64,000 bases of DNA from positions 35,045 through 99,044 of IMG/VR virus record IMGVR_UViG_3300044825_000698; one strand, given 5' to 3'. Made by a program: the position numbers and the translations under genes. Below are positions 8,857 to 17,679 of this stretch, in pieces (position 1 is the first letter of the stretch; each line of letters starts with the position of its first letter). The notes beneath the pieces are model-generated. The model had not been told where the DNA came from. It saw only the letters and a program-made list of their open reading frames with translations, and did no database searches. This stretch comes from a virus.

Positions 8857-10548
8857 TTATTCTTCGTCAGGTACACGGCGCTGGGCGAACCTGGCTCCGT
8901 ATGCCCGTTGGACAATCTTGTTCATTGTGTCTAACTCAGGACCACCTACGGCAGTACCTGGCAGAGTTCCGCCTTCTTGGCCTTGCCCTGCGTTTGTTAC
9001 ATTAGCACCACCAGCAGACACTACGCTGGAAGTGCCGTCGGCTTGGGGCAATAAGCCCGTCGCCATCATAACAGCCTGTGAAATCTGTGCACGAAGCATG
9101 TCGAGCGCACCCTGATCGATGGCGTCGTCACGCAGTTCTTCAAAGATCTCGCCCATCTTCTCGTTCGGGAACTCTTCACCCAAGATTCGGAGAGCGCCAC
9201 GCTTGGATTCCAGACCGAGTCCCATCTTGGCCTGGACTTCGTTGAGTTTGATAAGTACATCAACGGGTAGCGGTTCAGGCCAGTGAACAGTCGTCTGATA
9301 GGTAAGAGGATCAGCCGGGTCCAACTGAGTGAGTTGGTCTGGCTCGGGGACTTCGGCAACAGACGGGTTATAGATGAGCATCTCGGGCTGGAATACCGCC
9401 GCCGTCTTGATAACGATCTCGTTGATCTTCTCAAGGCCCTTAGTGAAATGAATCCGCTTCATGTGATAGCGATTCATCATCGGCTGGTACTGGATAGCCA
9501 AGGCTACGCCCGAAGTATTGGATACTGGCTGGAACTGGCCTAGGGCGGTCTCAGGAACGCCAGTTATCTCGTGCATGGCCCGCTTCAGGAACGTGATGTA
9601 TTCCAGAGCGCCCGCCATGTTGCCACGGGACTCCAGATTGAACACCTGGGAGTCCTTGGGAAGACCGGCCCATACCTTCTTAGGGCCTCGCTCCAACTGG
9701 CTTGCCTTAGCGCCGGTAATGATCGTTACAGGGGCGGCGTGATAGTTGATGATGTCCGATACTTCGGTCATCTTCTCGTTCAACTCACGATTCAGGGGAA
9801 TGATGTCCCAAATGTCCGATTGTCCCCAGGGCGAGGAAGAAATCGTCATGTTAGGAATGTGGACAACCGGAATCTGACCAATGGGGTTGGGGTATTGGTC
9901 GATCAGTTCGTCGTTGATGTACTGCTCGATACTGTCGTCTGTAAGGATCTCAGTAAAGGTGTAAACCTGTCGTGTTCCTTCGGGTGAAGTCCCCCAGAAG
10001 CGATACTTCAACTTGAAGCGGAGCAGACGATCACGGTCGTGTGGGTGGTACTCGGGGAAACAGTGTGCCGGGTTGAGCGGGATGATGCGAATACGCCCCT
10101 CGTGTGGAACCCCCAGCGGATCTACATAAGGATCTTCAAAAGCAATCTTAACGAAGCAGTCTCCGGTTACACCGGCTAACTGACCCATCTCCCATAGAAC
10201 GTGGTGCTTGTTATTGTGCTGTTCCCAAACCTTATGTAGAAGGTGGGGAATGATCGCACCGTTCTGCTCGGGTACTTTCCACTGGACACCCTTACCGAAG
10301 CAGAAGTTAGTGATGTAGTCCGACATCGTACGGGTGTAGTTCATGGTCACATTGCTCTCGCCCATTTCACGGCGATAAGACCAGTGGTGTCCCAAATACC
10401 AGGCCCAGCAGGCGCTGTAGCGGTTTAGACGGGGGCCATGTACTTCAAACTCTTCGTCAGCCAGTTCAACTAAGCCAAGCGGCGAAATAGCGACGGTTAG
10501 GTCGCTGGAAGAAGCACGGTAACTTGGCGACCAGAAATCAATGGGCAT
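8857..10548 (-). CDS. Portal protein
   Basis: 563 aa, SPP1/HK97-type size. Contains the features expected of a portal: an N-terminal wing with YLGHHWSY, a long stem and clip region (VVHIPNMT, LNRELNEKMTEVSDIINYHAAPV), EITGVPETALGQFQPVSNTSG close to the crown, and a helical acidic C-terminus. It forms the dodecameric DNA gate and packaging-motor dock. Gene order terminase - portal - scaffold - capsid supports the call. Confidence 0.9.
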   Translation of the reverse strand: MPIDFWSPSYRASSSDLTVAISPLGLVELADEEFEVHGPRLNRYSACWAWYLGHHWSYRREMGESNVTMNYTRTMSDYITNFCFGKGVQWKVPEQNGAIIPHLLHKVWEQHNNKHHVLWEMGQLAGVTGDCFVKIAFEDPYVDPLGVPHEGRIRIIPLNPAHCFPEYHPHDRDRLLRFKLKYRFWGTSPEGTRQVYTFTEILTDDSIEQYINDELIDQYPNPIGQIPVVHIPNMTISSSPWGQSDIWDIIPLNRELNEKMTEVSDIINYHAAPVTIITGAKASQLERGPKKVWAGLPKDSQVFNLESRGNMAGALEYITFLKRAMHEITGVPETALGQFQPVSNTSGVALAIQYQPMMNRYHMKRIHFTKGLEKINEIVIKTAAVFQPEMLIYNPSVAEVPEPDQLTQLDPADPLTYQTTVHWPEPLPVDVLIKLNEVQAKMGLGLESKRGALRILGEEFPNEKMGEIFEELRDDAIDQGALDMLRAQISQAVMMATGLLPQADGTSSVVSAGGANVTNAGQGQEGGTLPGTAVGGPELDTMNKIVQRAYGARFAQRRVPDEE

Positions 10549-10572
10549 TGAGTCATCCTACATGTAAACGGA

Positions 10573-10872
10573 TTACTTATTTATATTAGCAGGAACTGGG
10601 ATCTTTGTTATAGAAACGACCCACGACTCTGGGATGTGCACCGGGTTGCTGTAAATCACGTCGTCTGTGTCTTCGTACAGATACGTGGAAATAACGGTGA
10701 TGTAGCCGTCTAAATAGTTCGGAAGCAACCAGCCACACGTAACGGGTTCGGCTATTTCTGGTTTGTATTCCTGTGGATCAAACCAGCCGTTAGGACCATC
10801 AAAGGCGTCTTGCCATTTGACAACAACGAGGTCTAGTGCACGATGTTTATAGTGCTTCTGTTTCTTGGCCAT
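10573..10872 (-). CDS. Unknown small protein upstream of portal
   Basis: 99 aa with a basic N-terminus (MAKKQKHYKHRALDLVVVKW) and aromatic, beta-like body (CGWLLPNYLDGYITVISTYLYED). It sits between the phosphatase and portal genes. No SD is obvious; a TACCAT box seven bases before the ATG would allow leaderless translation. No family recognised. Confidence 0.6.
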   Translation of the reverse strand: MAKKQKHYKHRALDLVVVKWQDAFDGPNGWFDPQEYKPEIAEPVTCGWLLPNYLDGYITVISTYLYEDTDDVIYSNPVHIPESWVVSITKIPVPANINK

Positions 10873-10887
10873 AGCCGCAATGGTAGG

Positions 10888-12039
10888 TCAAGCGGCGGTG
10901 TACTCGTTGCCCCGCCATATGGCACGGCCATTACGAATGTGTACGATCTCCTTAGACCAGGAGCCGTCGGCGGCTACCGTAACAATGCCGACCCCTTGTT
11001 GCCAGTTCTCCCAGCGCTTCACAGGACGCCCTGTAATCGTCGTCCCGCCCTTGGTAGAGGGAATACTGCCATCGACCCTGGATAGGCACCCAGGAGACCA
11101 AGCATTGACCACTACAGGCTCACCATCGACCTCAAAGGTTTCGTAGTGGTCTTGTATACGGTGTATATGACCCTGAACCATCGACTGGCGCTCGTTCTTA
11201 GCCACGGCAGATACGGTCAACCGTTCTCCGTGTACGGCATACAGCGGAGTCTGGTGGTCTCCACCGGTGGCCAGTCTCACTCGACCTGCCGGATAGCCAT
11301 CATGGTATGTCACGCCGAGGTCTTCTAACCGCAATAAGGATTGAAGCGACAAGACGGGCCACTCCTCTGGAGCGTTGGCCCGTCGAAGCCGTAGAGCGGC
11401 CATAGCGTTCTTGGTGATGGCGATGGGCAGACGGTTATCGTGGTTGCCTTCCATCATGTGGATTTCACAACCCGTTGGAGACTCCGCCTTCTGTTCGGCC
11501 AAATACTGATGCGTACGGTCGATAGTCGGCTGGGTAGTCATTACGAACTCGGGGCTGACCAAGAACTTGGACGACCACTCCGGGAAGTCACAGGTATCAC
11601 CGAGGTTGACAATGACTGACGGCTTACACTCACGGATTAGTTGGAGCGATACGTTGATGGCGACTTCGTCGTGGAAGGGGTCCAGCGTTCCGTCTTCGTA
11701 ACGTCGATATCCGATCTGCGGGTCCGGGGCAATGAAGATGACCTTCTCAGTGCGCTTGGGGTCAGGCTTGATTGTTGACTTGACAATCGTGGGTTTGCAC
11801 GGTTGTACAACAGGCCATTCAGGCCCCGATTCCCAACTAGGCGAGAAGGCAATGGCAGTAAGATCATGGATCTCTGCTTCGCCCTCGTCGTTCTTAGTTA
11901 GCGTCTGATAGAGGGAGACCTTCTGGATGTTGCCTACATCGTTTACATCGATGTTATGGCGATCCAGTAGATCGGCAAGTTTGCCCAACTTCTGACGTGT
12001 GTTATCTGGGTTGGCCAGGTCCTTGGCAAGATCACTCAC
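10888..12039 (-). CDS. Calcineurin-like metallophosphoesterase
   Basis: 383 aa. After a 90-residue N-terminal helical part comes a metallophosphoesterase domain with metal-binding motifs in order: PDPQIG, NLGDTCDF, EGNHDNR, AVHGE and GHIHR. The GNHD and GHxH motifs are complete, so the enzyme should be active on a phosphoester. Substrate is unknown; related phage proteins have been annotated as DNA repair exonuclease-like. GTG start overlaps the HTH gene by 8 bp, so the two are co-translated. Confidence 0.8.
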   Translation of the reverse strand: MSDLAKDLANPDNTRQKLGKLADLLDRHNIDVNDVGNIQKVSLYQTLTKNDEGEAEIHDLTAIAFSPSWESGPEWPVVQPCKPTIVKSTIKPDPKRTEKVIFIAPDPQIGYRRYEDGTLDPFHDEVAINVSLQLIRECKPSVIVNLGDTCDFPEWSSKFLVSPEFVMTTQPTIDRTHQYLAEQKAESPTGCEIHMMEGNHDNRLPIAITKNAMAALRLRRANAPEEWPVLSLQSLLRLEDLGVTYHDGYPAGRVRLATGGDHQTPLYAVHGERLTVSAVAKNERQSMVQGHIHRIQDHYETFEVDGEPVVVNAWSPGCLSRVDGSIPSTKGGTTITGRPVKRWENWQQGVGIVTVAADGSWSKEIVHIRNGRAIWRGNEYTAA

Positions 12040-12304
12040 AACTGCACTTCCCCGTTACGTGGCGTGCGATAGTGCTTGAACTAATCGGATGCCCATTCTT
12101 CTTAAGAACGTCAGCCAACCATGTATACGAGTACACACGTGCTCTACCTTCTCCTGTGTCTGTCTTTACACGTTCAAGAGCGTTCTCGACGGCTGTGCGT
12201 TCCTCATCGGAGAGCGCCGCAAGTAGGCGAGTGAAAGCGCAGATCATCTTCACGTTTGATGGCTCGCGTGACAGGAGATCGGCTACTAGGCCGTGTTCAG
12301 ACAT
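12032..12304 (-). CDS. Small helix-turn-helix DNA-binding protein
   Basis: 90 aa. The C-terminal half has a helix-turn-helix pattern (TWLADVLKKNGHPISSSTIARHV) ending in CSCE; the N-terminal half is a helix rich in E and R. Overlaps the phosphatase gene. It could be a regulator or a stand-in for a small terminase subunit, which is otherwise not recognised in the packaging block. A sigma70-like promoter lies 50 bp upstream. Confidence 0.65.
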   Translation of the reverse strand: MSEHGLVADLLSREPSNVKMICAFTRLLAALSDEERTAVENALERVKTDTGEGRARVYSYTWLADVLKKNGHPISSSTIARHVTGKCSCE

Positions 12305-12329
12305 GCGAAACTCCTAATTGTGATGGCGG

Positions 12330-12491
12330 TTATGCGGCGGTTACGCTCCGACCATTATAGGGTTTCTTGACGGGGTTGGCAAGCACTGTCAATGACTGTA
12401 TTACTTGCATGAGATTGCGCTCTTCATCGGTGCCACGTGGGGCAACTCGGGAAAGAAAATACAGGGCTACCTGTGCCTCTGATGGTGACAT
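12330..12491 (-). CDS. Unknown small protein
   Basis: 53 aa, starting MSPSEAQVALYFLSRVAPRG and containing an amphipathic helix (EERNLMQVIQSLTVLA). A perfect SD (AGGAGG, five bases before ATG) supports translation. Its 3' end contains the promoter for the next gene. No family recognised. Confidence 0.6.
   Translation of the reverse strand: MSPSEAQVALYFLSRVAPRGTDEERNLMQVIQSLTVLANPVKKPYNGRSVTAA
12354..12382 (-). promoter_or_regulatory. Sigma70-type promoter
   Basis: TTGCCA, 17 bp, TATAAT on the minus strand, the best canonical promoter seen in the left arm. It would start transcription about 45 bp upstream of the HTH/phosphatase genes and run into portal and capsid genes. Confidence 0.65.
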
Positions 12492-12554
12492 CGTGTCCTC
12501 CTATTGTTTCACGGAACACGACTTTACCAAAGGTGTCAAGTACCTCGATACATC

Positions 12555-13319
12555 TCACTTAGGCTTACGTTGACGCAGTGGGATGTCTGCTTCCGTCTTA
12601 GGACGAGCCGGTGTACGTGTTTTACGAAGATTCTTAAGACTTTCCTTTACGTACTGTGCGGCACCCTTCTCTTTGAACGGTTTGGGCTTTAGTCCCATGC
12701 TACGAGATATCTCACCGGCTTCTACTCCTATTGCTTCCTGAAGCCCAGGAGTAATACGGACACGGCGACGACCGGACTCTTCTGATACACCAAGGTCTTC
12801 AACAGTTGGGTTATACCCCTCACGACCTTTCCACTGATCCTTGTTCAGATAATCAGGAATCGGGATGTCCCCTTCGTAACCTTTCTTACCGAGGTTACCA
12901 ATAGCCGCTTGTTTCCCCTGTACGCCGATGTGCATCGCCGCCTCAAGACCCTCTGGTGTGCGGGGAGTAGCAACAGACGTATCCATCTGGACGACCCCTG
13001 TGTCCGGGTCGAGCCACCCGCCCATAATCATGGAAGCGCCTTTGGTTCCTAGAATCTTACGATTCTTCTCGTTGAACTCACGCATCTGGTCTGCGGCGGA
13101 ACGGCCCTCAGTTAATGATACCTCTGCGGCACGCCCGCCCTCGGGGGCAAACCCTGTAGAGAACACATCACGAGCGGGACGGCCAACTCCGGGACCCGAG
13201 GTACGGATACTAAAACCTTCCCCTGGTTTCGGAGCATTACGGGTAATTTCCCCTGGCTTATTAGGCTCATCAAATGTCAACTCACCGGGGTATCTAACTT
13301 TACGCCTACGTCTGTCCAC
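12555..13319 (-). CDS. Unknown conserved-looking protein
   Basis: 254 aa, GTG start with GGAGG seven bases upstream. Basic and disordered at both ends; the centre (about residues 75-165) is folded, with MIMGGWLDPDTGVVQMDTSV then a helix and KQAAIGNLGKKGYEGDI. The GGW.D..TG...D.S pattern followed by an alpha helix is reminiscent of single-domain enzymes or toxins encoded near phage capsid genes, but no family can be named. It lies in a four-gene block between terminase and phosphatase. Confidence 0.6.
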   Translation of the reverse strand: MDRRRRKVRYPGELTFDEPNKPGEITRNAPKPGEGFSIRTSGPGVGRPARDVFSTGFAPEGGRAAEVSLTEGRSAADQMREFNEKNRKILGTKGASMIMGGWLDPDTGVVQMDTSVATPRTPEGLEAAMHIGVQGKQAAIGNLGKKGYEGDIPIPDYLNKDQWKGREGYNPTVEDLGVSEESGRRRVRITPGLQEAIGVEAGEISRSMGLKPKPFKEKGAAQYVKESLKNLRKTRTPARPKTEADIPLRQRKPK

Positions 13320-13321
13320 GG

Positions 13322-13350
13322 TTGCTCCTCCAGATGTACCTTGGTATAGT
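13322..13350 (+). promoter_or_regulatory. Plus-strand leaderless promoter
   Basis: TTGCTC, 17 bp, TATAGT with TGG before the -10 (extended -10). The following ATG is seven bases after the hexamer, so the transcript would begin at or next to the start codon. Confidence 0.65.
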
Positions 13351-13357
13351 ACCAGAC

Positions 13358-13519
13358 ATGAGTATTAATATGAGTGACGAAGACTTTGCGGCAGTATACG
13401 AGGCCGTGCAATTCTTTAATGAAATGGGAGAAGATTCAGATATAAACTATTCTCTGGATCTACTGGAAATTGCCCAAGAGATTCTTGATAAGTACGTCAG
13501 TCAAATAAATCCCAGTTGA
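13358..13519 (+). CDS. Small acidic protein, lone plus-strand gene
   Basis: 53 aa, starting MSINMSDEDFAAVYEAVQFF, acidic and helical. It is the only supported plus-strand gene in the left arm. No SD precedes it, but a promoter ends seven bases before the ATG, fitting a leaderless mRNA. Its 3' end overlaps the convergent 13497-14363 gene by 23 bp. Function unknown; acidic small proteins of this type may be inhibitors or DNA mimics, but nothing specific is recognisable. Confidence 0.55.
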   Translation: MSINMSDEDFAAVYEAVQFFNEMGEDSDINYSLDLLEIAQEILDKYVSQINPS

Positions 13520-14363
13520 GATGGCTTAACCGTCCCATGTCTACTGGTTTTCCAGTACTGGTCATGTATGGTTCACCTTTACGTGGGATTCCCACTTTCC
13601 TTTGGCCACCCTTTGCCGTAGGCCGACTCATTTCAATATCTTTACCAGCCAACCAAAGGGCGGCTTGAGCCTGATTTCCTACGTGCAGACCTCGGACACC
13701 ACGCCCTGCCAAAGTTGAGTACACATCGGCCATCCGTTCAAAACGGCTTGAGCCTTGTTTGTATGGGTGTGAAGATCCTTTAACTAGGTCGGCACTTGTT
13801 ATCCCACGAGGGTAACTTCGTGATGGTCGCATTTCGTTAGCGATCATGTCGTAGGCCCGAAAGTCCACGGTAACCTCAGGACCCTCAGGATCTAAGATAT
13901 TACGGAAGAATGAGTTTGTCTTAGGGTTTGTACGGCGGTTAAGAACTTCTTCTGGGTCTGCTCCACGATGCATTTGTAATGCTCGTCCAATGTTCCTGTC
14001 TGTCGAAACACTAAGACCCGGATAGTGCTCCTTTAGTAGATTCTTTACTTCACTACTACGACTATTGCGTAAAGAACTTCTTTGAATCATCTGCTCGTGT
14101 TCTGGTGTTAAACGCAATAAATCATGAAAAGCAGACTTATTCTGTTCCCACTCTGTTCCAGCAGATAAGGCAGATATTACCCCAGCGGCACTACGTGTGG
14201 ATGTTCCAAACTCTCTACCGGCCTGACGGGTTATGTCATGAGCCTGCGGATACCAGTTCTTACCCGCTTCTATATGATGTTCAGGGATTGTTTCAGCAAA
14301 GTTAGACATACGTCTTACGATTGCCGCCATTTGACGTTGGTTAAAGATATCAAAACCAGCCAT
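13497..14363 (-). CDS. Conserved actinophage-type protein, unknown function
   Basis: 288 aa. The N-terminal half has the pattern NWYPQAHDITRQAGREFG followed by SAAGVISALSAGTEWEQN, similar to a family often found in actinophages with a W-Y..A...S...G..A.LSP...W..N signature and a helical repair-enzyme-like fold (I recall it as DUF7178-like; not verified). The middle continues with helices; VDFRAYDMIANEM may hold polar catalytic residues. It is one base from the next gene and part of the terminase-phosphatase block. Confidence 0.6.
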   Translation of the reverse strand: MAGFDIFNQRQMAAIVRRMSNFAETIPEHHIEAGKNWYPQAHDITRQAGREFGTSTRSAAGVISALSAGTEWEQNKSAFHDLLRLTPEHEQMIQRSSLRNSRSSEVKNLLKEHYPGLSVSTDRNIGRALQMHRGADPEEVLNRRTNPKTNSFFRNILDPEGPEVTVDFRAYDMIANEMRPSRSYPRGITSADLVKGSSHPYKQGSSRFERMADVYSTLAGRGVRGLHVGNQAQAALWLAGKDIEMSRPTAKGGQRKVGIPRKGEPYMTSTGKPVDMGRLSHLNWDLFD

Positions 14364-14554
14364 TATTTATCTCCCCGACACGAGCGGATGGAACCATAAA
14401 AACTGCACCGACGGCACTTGGTGCACCCACACCCGGATGAGTACACAGGCGCAATAGGTAGGTCCTCAGACGTGGTTAAAGCAGAGGGTGAGGCAACCTC
14501 TGTTACCCCACCCTCCGCACCAGTGGCGACACCTGGACTAATGCCAGGCCCCAT
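14363..14554 (-). CDS. Small Cys-rich protein
   Basis: 63 aa. The N-terminal two thirds are Gly/Ala/Ser-rich and likely disordered; the end has four or five cysteines (GCGCTKCRRCSFYGSIRSC), a likely zinc-binding knot. ATG at 14554 is preferred; a TTG two codons earlier overlaps the upstream stop. Function unknown. Confidence 0.5.
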   Translation of the reverse strand: MGPGISPGVATGAEGGVTEVASPSALTTSEDLPIAPVYSSGCGCTKCRRCSFYGSIRSCRGDK

Positions 14555-14556
14555 TA

Positions 14557-14958
14557 TCAACCGCTAACGCGAGCGGCGGCTGGACGGTTTGCACGACCGC
14601 CCGAGTTGTATGCGTACTCAAACGTAGGCATACCGTCGCCAGACATGGAACCCTGTACGAAGTCCCCGAGCATGGCTGGAGCCTCGACCCAGGAAGCCGA
14701 GCCGACGTGGGCACGCTCCTGCATGGTCTGCTCTGGGTACTTGTAGAACATCTCTGGGTTATTGTGGTTCATACGCGCCTGTGATGGAGCGGTGTCGGCG
14801 TAAGCGCCCTGGCCGAAGTCACGAGGAACATCGGTGTCAGTGGCTACGCCTTCCATGAAGCGCTTTGGACCACGGTTCATTGGGATGCTCGATGCCATAG
14901 AGCGCTCAAATACGGGAGTGCCCTTCTCTGGGAACATCGGGTTGGGAGCAACATTCAT
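14557..14958 (-). CDS. Unknown protein, possibly virion-associated
   Basis: 133 aa, low-complexity and rich in M, P, N and G, with few hydrophobic core positions (starts MNVAPNPMFPEKGTPVFERS). Excellent SD (AGGAGG). Located between the terminase and the packaging-associated genes. May be an extended virion or packaging accessory protein; no family recognised. Confidence 0.55.
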   Translation of the reverse strand: MNVAPNPMFPEKGTPVFERSMASSIPMNRGPKRFMEGVATDTDVPRDFGQGAYADTAPSQARMNHNNPEMFYKYPEQTMQERAHVGSASWVEAPAMLGDFVQGSMSGDGMPTFEYAYNSGGRANRPAAARVSG

Positions 14959-15018
14959 AAATTAATCCTCCTGAAGGAGTTTCCGGTAGATAAAGATTAC
15001 CACTTTTTGTAGACCGTA

Positions 15019-16572
15019 TCAGAAGAACGGGTTCTCTGATACTGAGATTACCGGCATTGTATCCTGAACCGACATCGCACATGCGATGGCTAGACTGTCT
15101 GGGTAGTCGTCGAAAGCGCCCCGCTCCTCTGGTGCGGCGGCTAGAAGGTATGGTCCTCTGTACACCTTCTCCAGGTCGGACATTTGCTGGTTAAAACGCT
15201 TCCACGGACGGGTACGGCGAGCCTTGGAGTGACCAGGAACAATCAACTGGTCACGCTGGATGAGTTCCGTCAGATGTACCCAGCGTTCATTCTGGGCCTT
15301 AGCGTCAGACGACACTGGTAGAACCTCTACCTGGGGCAGGAGGATCTGTAGACGTTCGGCTACAGCGCCTCCAACACCTTGCGAATCCACACCAATACGT
15401 AGTACATCATAATTGCGGATAAAATCAATGATCTCAAAGTACTGTTGCTCCCACTCTTGGTTATTGATTTCCAGCCAGTTAAGAACTCGGTGTTCGTAAA
15501 AACCGAAGCCGTCAGGGTGGTCCCAGTCGACCCACACGACAGTGGCCACGGTTGAGTCATTAGACCGGGCTACGTCGATACCAATGACAACTGGGGTCCG
15601 CCACCACTGTTTGATAAGGGCCATAGATGGGTCGTACATCCGCTCCAGGCGTTCCTCGGTAACGAACATTCCCTTCTCTAAGATCCACTTATTACAATAA
15701 GACATCATGAACTCGTCTGAGTCCTCGCCAATACGTACCTTCTCTTTGGCGATGAACTTGGCGTAGTTCTCATTGTACTTGGCGGCTGTGCGCCAGTCGT
15801 ATTCAAAATGAGCCTGACGGTGGCCCCTCTTGTGGTTTACGTCCCGGCGCTTGTTGTACTGGATCATCTTGTAGAAATAGGATTTATTCCTAGTTGCCGT
15901 ACCAGTAAGGGCAATCGATCCGTTGTTGAACGCCAACATGGGCTTGATCGACTTGGTGATCATGAACTCGTCAGCCTCTTGGGCCTCGTCTACTAGAACG
16001 AAGTGATAGGTCTTGGACTCGATCTTGGCCTTGGGGTTACAAGTCTGCATACGACACAGAGAACCGGAGTGTTTTAGGGTGATTATTCGACCCTTACCAC
16101 GGGCACCACCAGAGGTGGCCTTGTCATCGATTTCAGGGTCCAGCAAGAAGTCCATGGCATGGTCGCTGGTCAACTTGGTGACGATACGGCTAAATACCGT
16201 GTCGGCTTGGTCTTCGACAGGGGCGAATACACCGCACCAGAAGCCCTTCTCAAACTTGCCCAACCAGGTTGGATACACCTTGGCCAACTTAGGAAGGATG
16301 ACCATCATGGAGGCCATGACATTAGACAGAACTTCGGACTTACCCGACTGTCGGGTCGCCACGAGAGTTACCTCTTCACCATCGCCTAGAACAATCGACT
16401 CGATCAACCGATAGGCGATGGGCAACTGGTACGGGAACAGGGTTACGTCACAGAACTCTTCCGTAAACAGTATGAGTTTCTTAACAAGAGCATCAACAAA
16501 CTCTGCTGATGTTTCGTCCAGTTCCTCAACCTGGTCTTCTGGAAGAAGTTCTTCGTCTAGAAGATCATCCAT
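15019..16572 (-). CDS. terL: Terminase large subunit
   Basis: 517 aa. ATPase domain: Walker A ATRQSGKS (residues 72-79), Walker B FVLVDEAQ (191-198), coupling motif LTGTATR (222-228). Nuclease domain: first Asp in GIDVARSNDS (D333), second in RIGVDSQGVGG (D396), third in DDYPDSLA near 497, the RNase H-like triad. It packages DNA through the portal and cuts the concatemer. It starts one base into the stop of the 16572-16805 gene. Confidence 0.95.
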   Translation of the reverse strand: MDDLLDEELLPEDQVEELDETSAEFVDALVKKLILFTEEFCDVTLFPYQLPIAYRLIESIVLGDGEEVTLVATRQSGKSEVLSNVMASMMVILPKLAKVYPTWLGKFEKGFWCGVFAPVEDQADTVFSRIVTKLTSDHAMDFLLDPEIDDKATSGGARGKGRIITLKHSGSLCRMQTCNPKAKIESKTYHFVLVDEAQEADEFMITKSIKPMLAFNNGSIALTGTATRNKSYFYKMIQYNKRRDVNHKRGHRQAHFEYDWRTAAKYNENYAKFIAKEKVRIGEDSDEFMMSYCNKWILEKGMFVTEERLERMYDPSMALIKQWWRTPVVIGIDVARSNDSTVATVVWVDWDHPDGFGFYEHRVLNWLEINNQEWEQQYFEIIDFIRNYDVLRIGVDSQGVGGAVAERLQILLPQVEVLPVSSDAKAQNERWVHLTELIQRDQLIVPGHSKARRTRPWKRFNQQMSDLEKVYRGPYLLAAAPEERGAFDDYPDSLAIACAMSVQDTMPVISVSENPFF

Positions 16573-16805
16573 TAGACCTTCTTACGTTCCCGAATCTCCG
16601 TTAGGAGGGCTTGTAGGGCATCTACGTGCTGGACCACTTCTTCGATAGGTGCATCGTGGTAACGCCATTGATCAAACGACGCCCCGAGACCCATAAGAGT
16701 ATTGTCAAACCAGGACAACAAGGTTTGGTATTCCGTATTGGCCAGACGGGCTAAACGCCTGTCTAGTTCCTGTGTTGGACCTTCTTTACGCTGAAACAAC
16801 TTCAT
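16572..16805 (-). CDS. Small helical protein upstream of terminase
   Basis: 77 aa, starting MKLFQRKEGPTQELDRRLAR; helical with basic N- and C-termini (LLTEIRERKKV). Its ATG overlaps the upstream stop (ATGA). Position directly before terL fits a small terminase subunit, but there is no clear DNA-binding motif; this is only a possibility. Confidence 0.55.
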   Translation of the reverse strand: MKLFQRKEGPTQELDRRLARLANTEYQTLLSWFDNTLMGLGASFDQWRYHDAPIEEVVQHVDALQALLTEIRERKKV

Positions 16806-17071
16806 CGCCAATCTCCAATATCGGATGGTGTCATTTCTAGAAATCTACCATTGACCGCTACAAGCATCCCTTGTTCCTCGTCAGCGGCTTTGTTATTACG
16901 GGCCAACCCAATCTGGAAAGAATACTTACCTATACGCAAATGAAGTCCACGACCGGTCTTCCATGGCGGAGCGGTTTGGCGCATGAATCCTAAACCGACT
17001 ACCTTGTCGCCCTTCTTGGCGTTATCCCTTGTGATCCAGTAAAGAGGCCCGATGTAATACAACCGATTCAT
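16802..17071 (-). CDS. Unknown small basic protein
   Basis: 89 aa, beginning MNRLYYIGPLYWITRDNAKK; beta-like in the middle (GLHLRIGKYSFQIGLARNNK). Coupled to the next gene by a 4-base overlap. No family recognised. Confidence 0.55.
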   Translation of the reverse strand: MNRLYYIGPLYWITRDNAKKGDKVVGLGFMRQTAPPWKTGRGLHLRIGKYSFQIGLARNNKAADEEQGMLVAVNGRFLEMTPSDIGDWR

Positions 17072-17074
17072 ATC

Positions 17075-17626
17075 TTAAATACCAACTCCAGCAGGCACCG
17101 ACGCTACTGCGCCGTGTCCATATTGTTCCAAATACCGAACTGACTTTCCTTTGGATACTGAGTTACGGAAGTTGCGATACTCAGCCAAGGGGATAGGGGT
17201 GTAAATACCGTAACGCCACAGGGAGTTGTTCTTGATGAACCGCACATAAATTAATCCGGTGATATTGAAATCCATGAACTGACGCTGGCTAAGAGTTCCA
17301 GACTCAGTGGCTTCTGAAATCTTGCTAATGATATCCGGGTCATCTGGAACAAACTGATGTGCTGATACACGAGTACTGCGGTTTGGACCCTGGTAATACT
17401 CCTGGGCTATATCTAGAACGTACGGTTCAAAGTCCGGGATACCTAGAAGTAGAGAACGTCGTCCGGTAGCCCCGTAGGGGTTTTCTTCACTAGGGAGTTC
17501 TCGTCCCTGCGCCGGTCGAGAATAGAACTCATCAATATCGGCGGTTATCTCGTCTAGGCGAGTACCGAGAGCATTGGGCCTACGATCACGTCGTGGGTAC
17601 TGTGGGTAATCTTTGTAACTCGCCAT
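17075..17626 (-). CDS. KTSC-domain-like protein
   Basis: 183 aa. The N-terminal 100 residues are polar; the C-terminal part (about 120-175: LIYVRFIKNNSLWRYGIYTP then YRNFRNSVSKGKSVRYL) matches the KTSC layout, with the conserved L-x-V-x-F, Y-x-Y, VP and S-x-G elements. KTSC is a small domain found fused to or near RNA- and nucleic acid-related proteins; its role in phages is unknown. A TAGAAT box lies upstream in the 53-bp gap. Confidence 0.6.
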   Translation of the reverse strand: MASYKDYPQYPRRDRRPNALGTRLDEITADIDEFYSRPAQGRELPSEENPYGATGRRSLLLGIPDFEPYVLDIAQEYYQGPNRSTRVSAHQFVPDDPDIISKISEATESGTLSQRQFMDFNITGLIYVRFIKNNSLWRYGIYTPIPLAEYRNFRNSVSKGKSVRYLEQYGHGAVASVPAGVGI

Positions 17627-17679
17627 ACAACTTCTCCGGTGTTAGATCCCAATAGTATCATTCACCTATCGGTTGTATT

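Noticed and set aside
12498-12545. TTGACA as a -35 upstream of the 12330 gene
   Set aside because: No acceptable -10 at 16-18 bp; the gene has a perfect SD and is probably read through from upstream.
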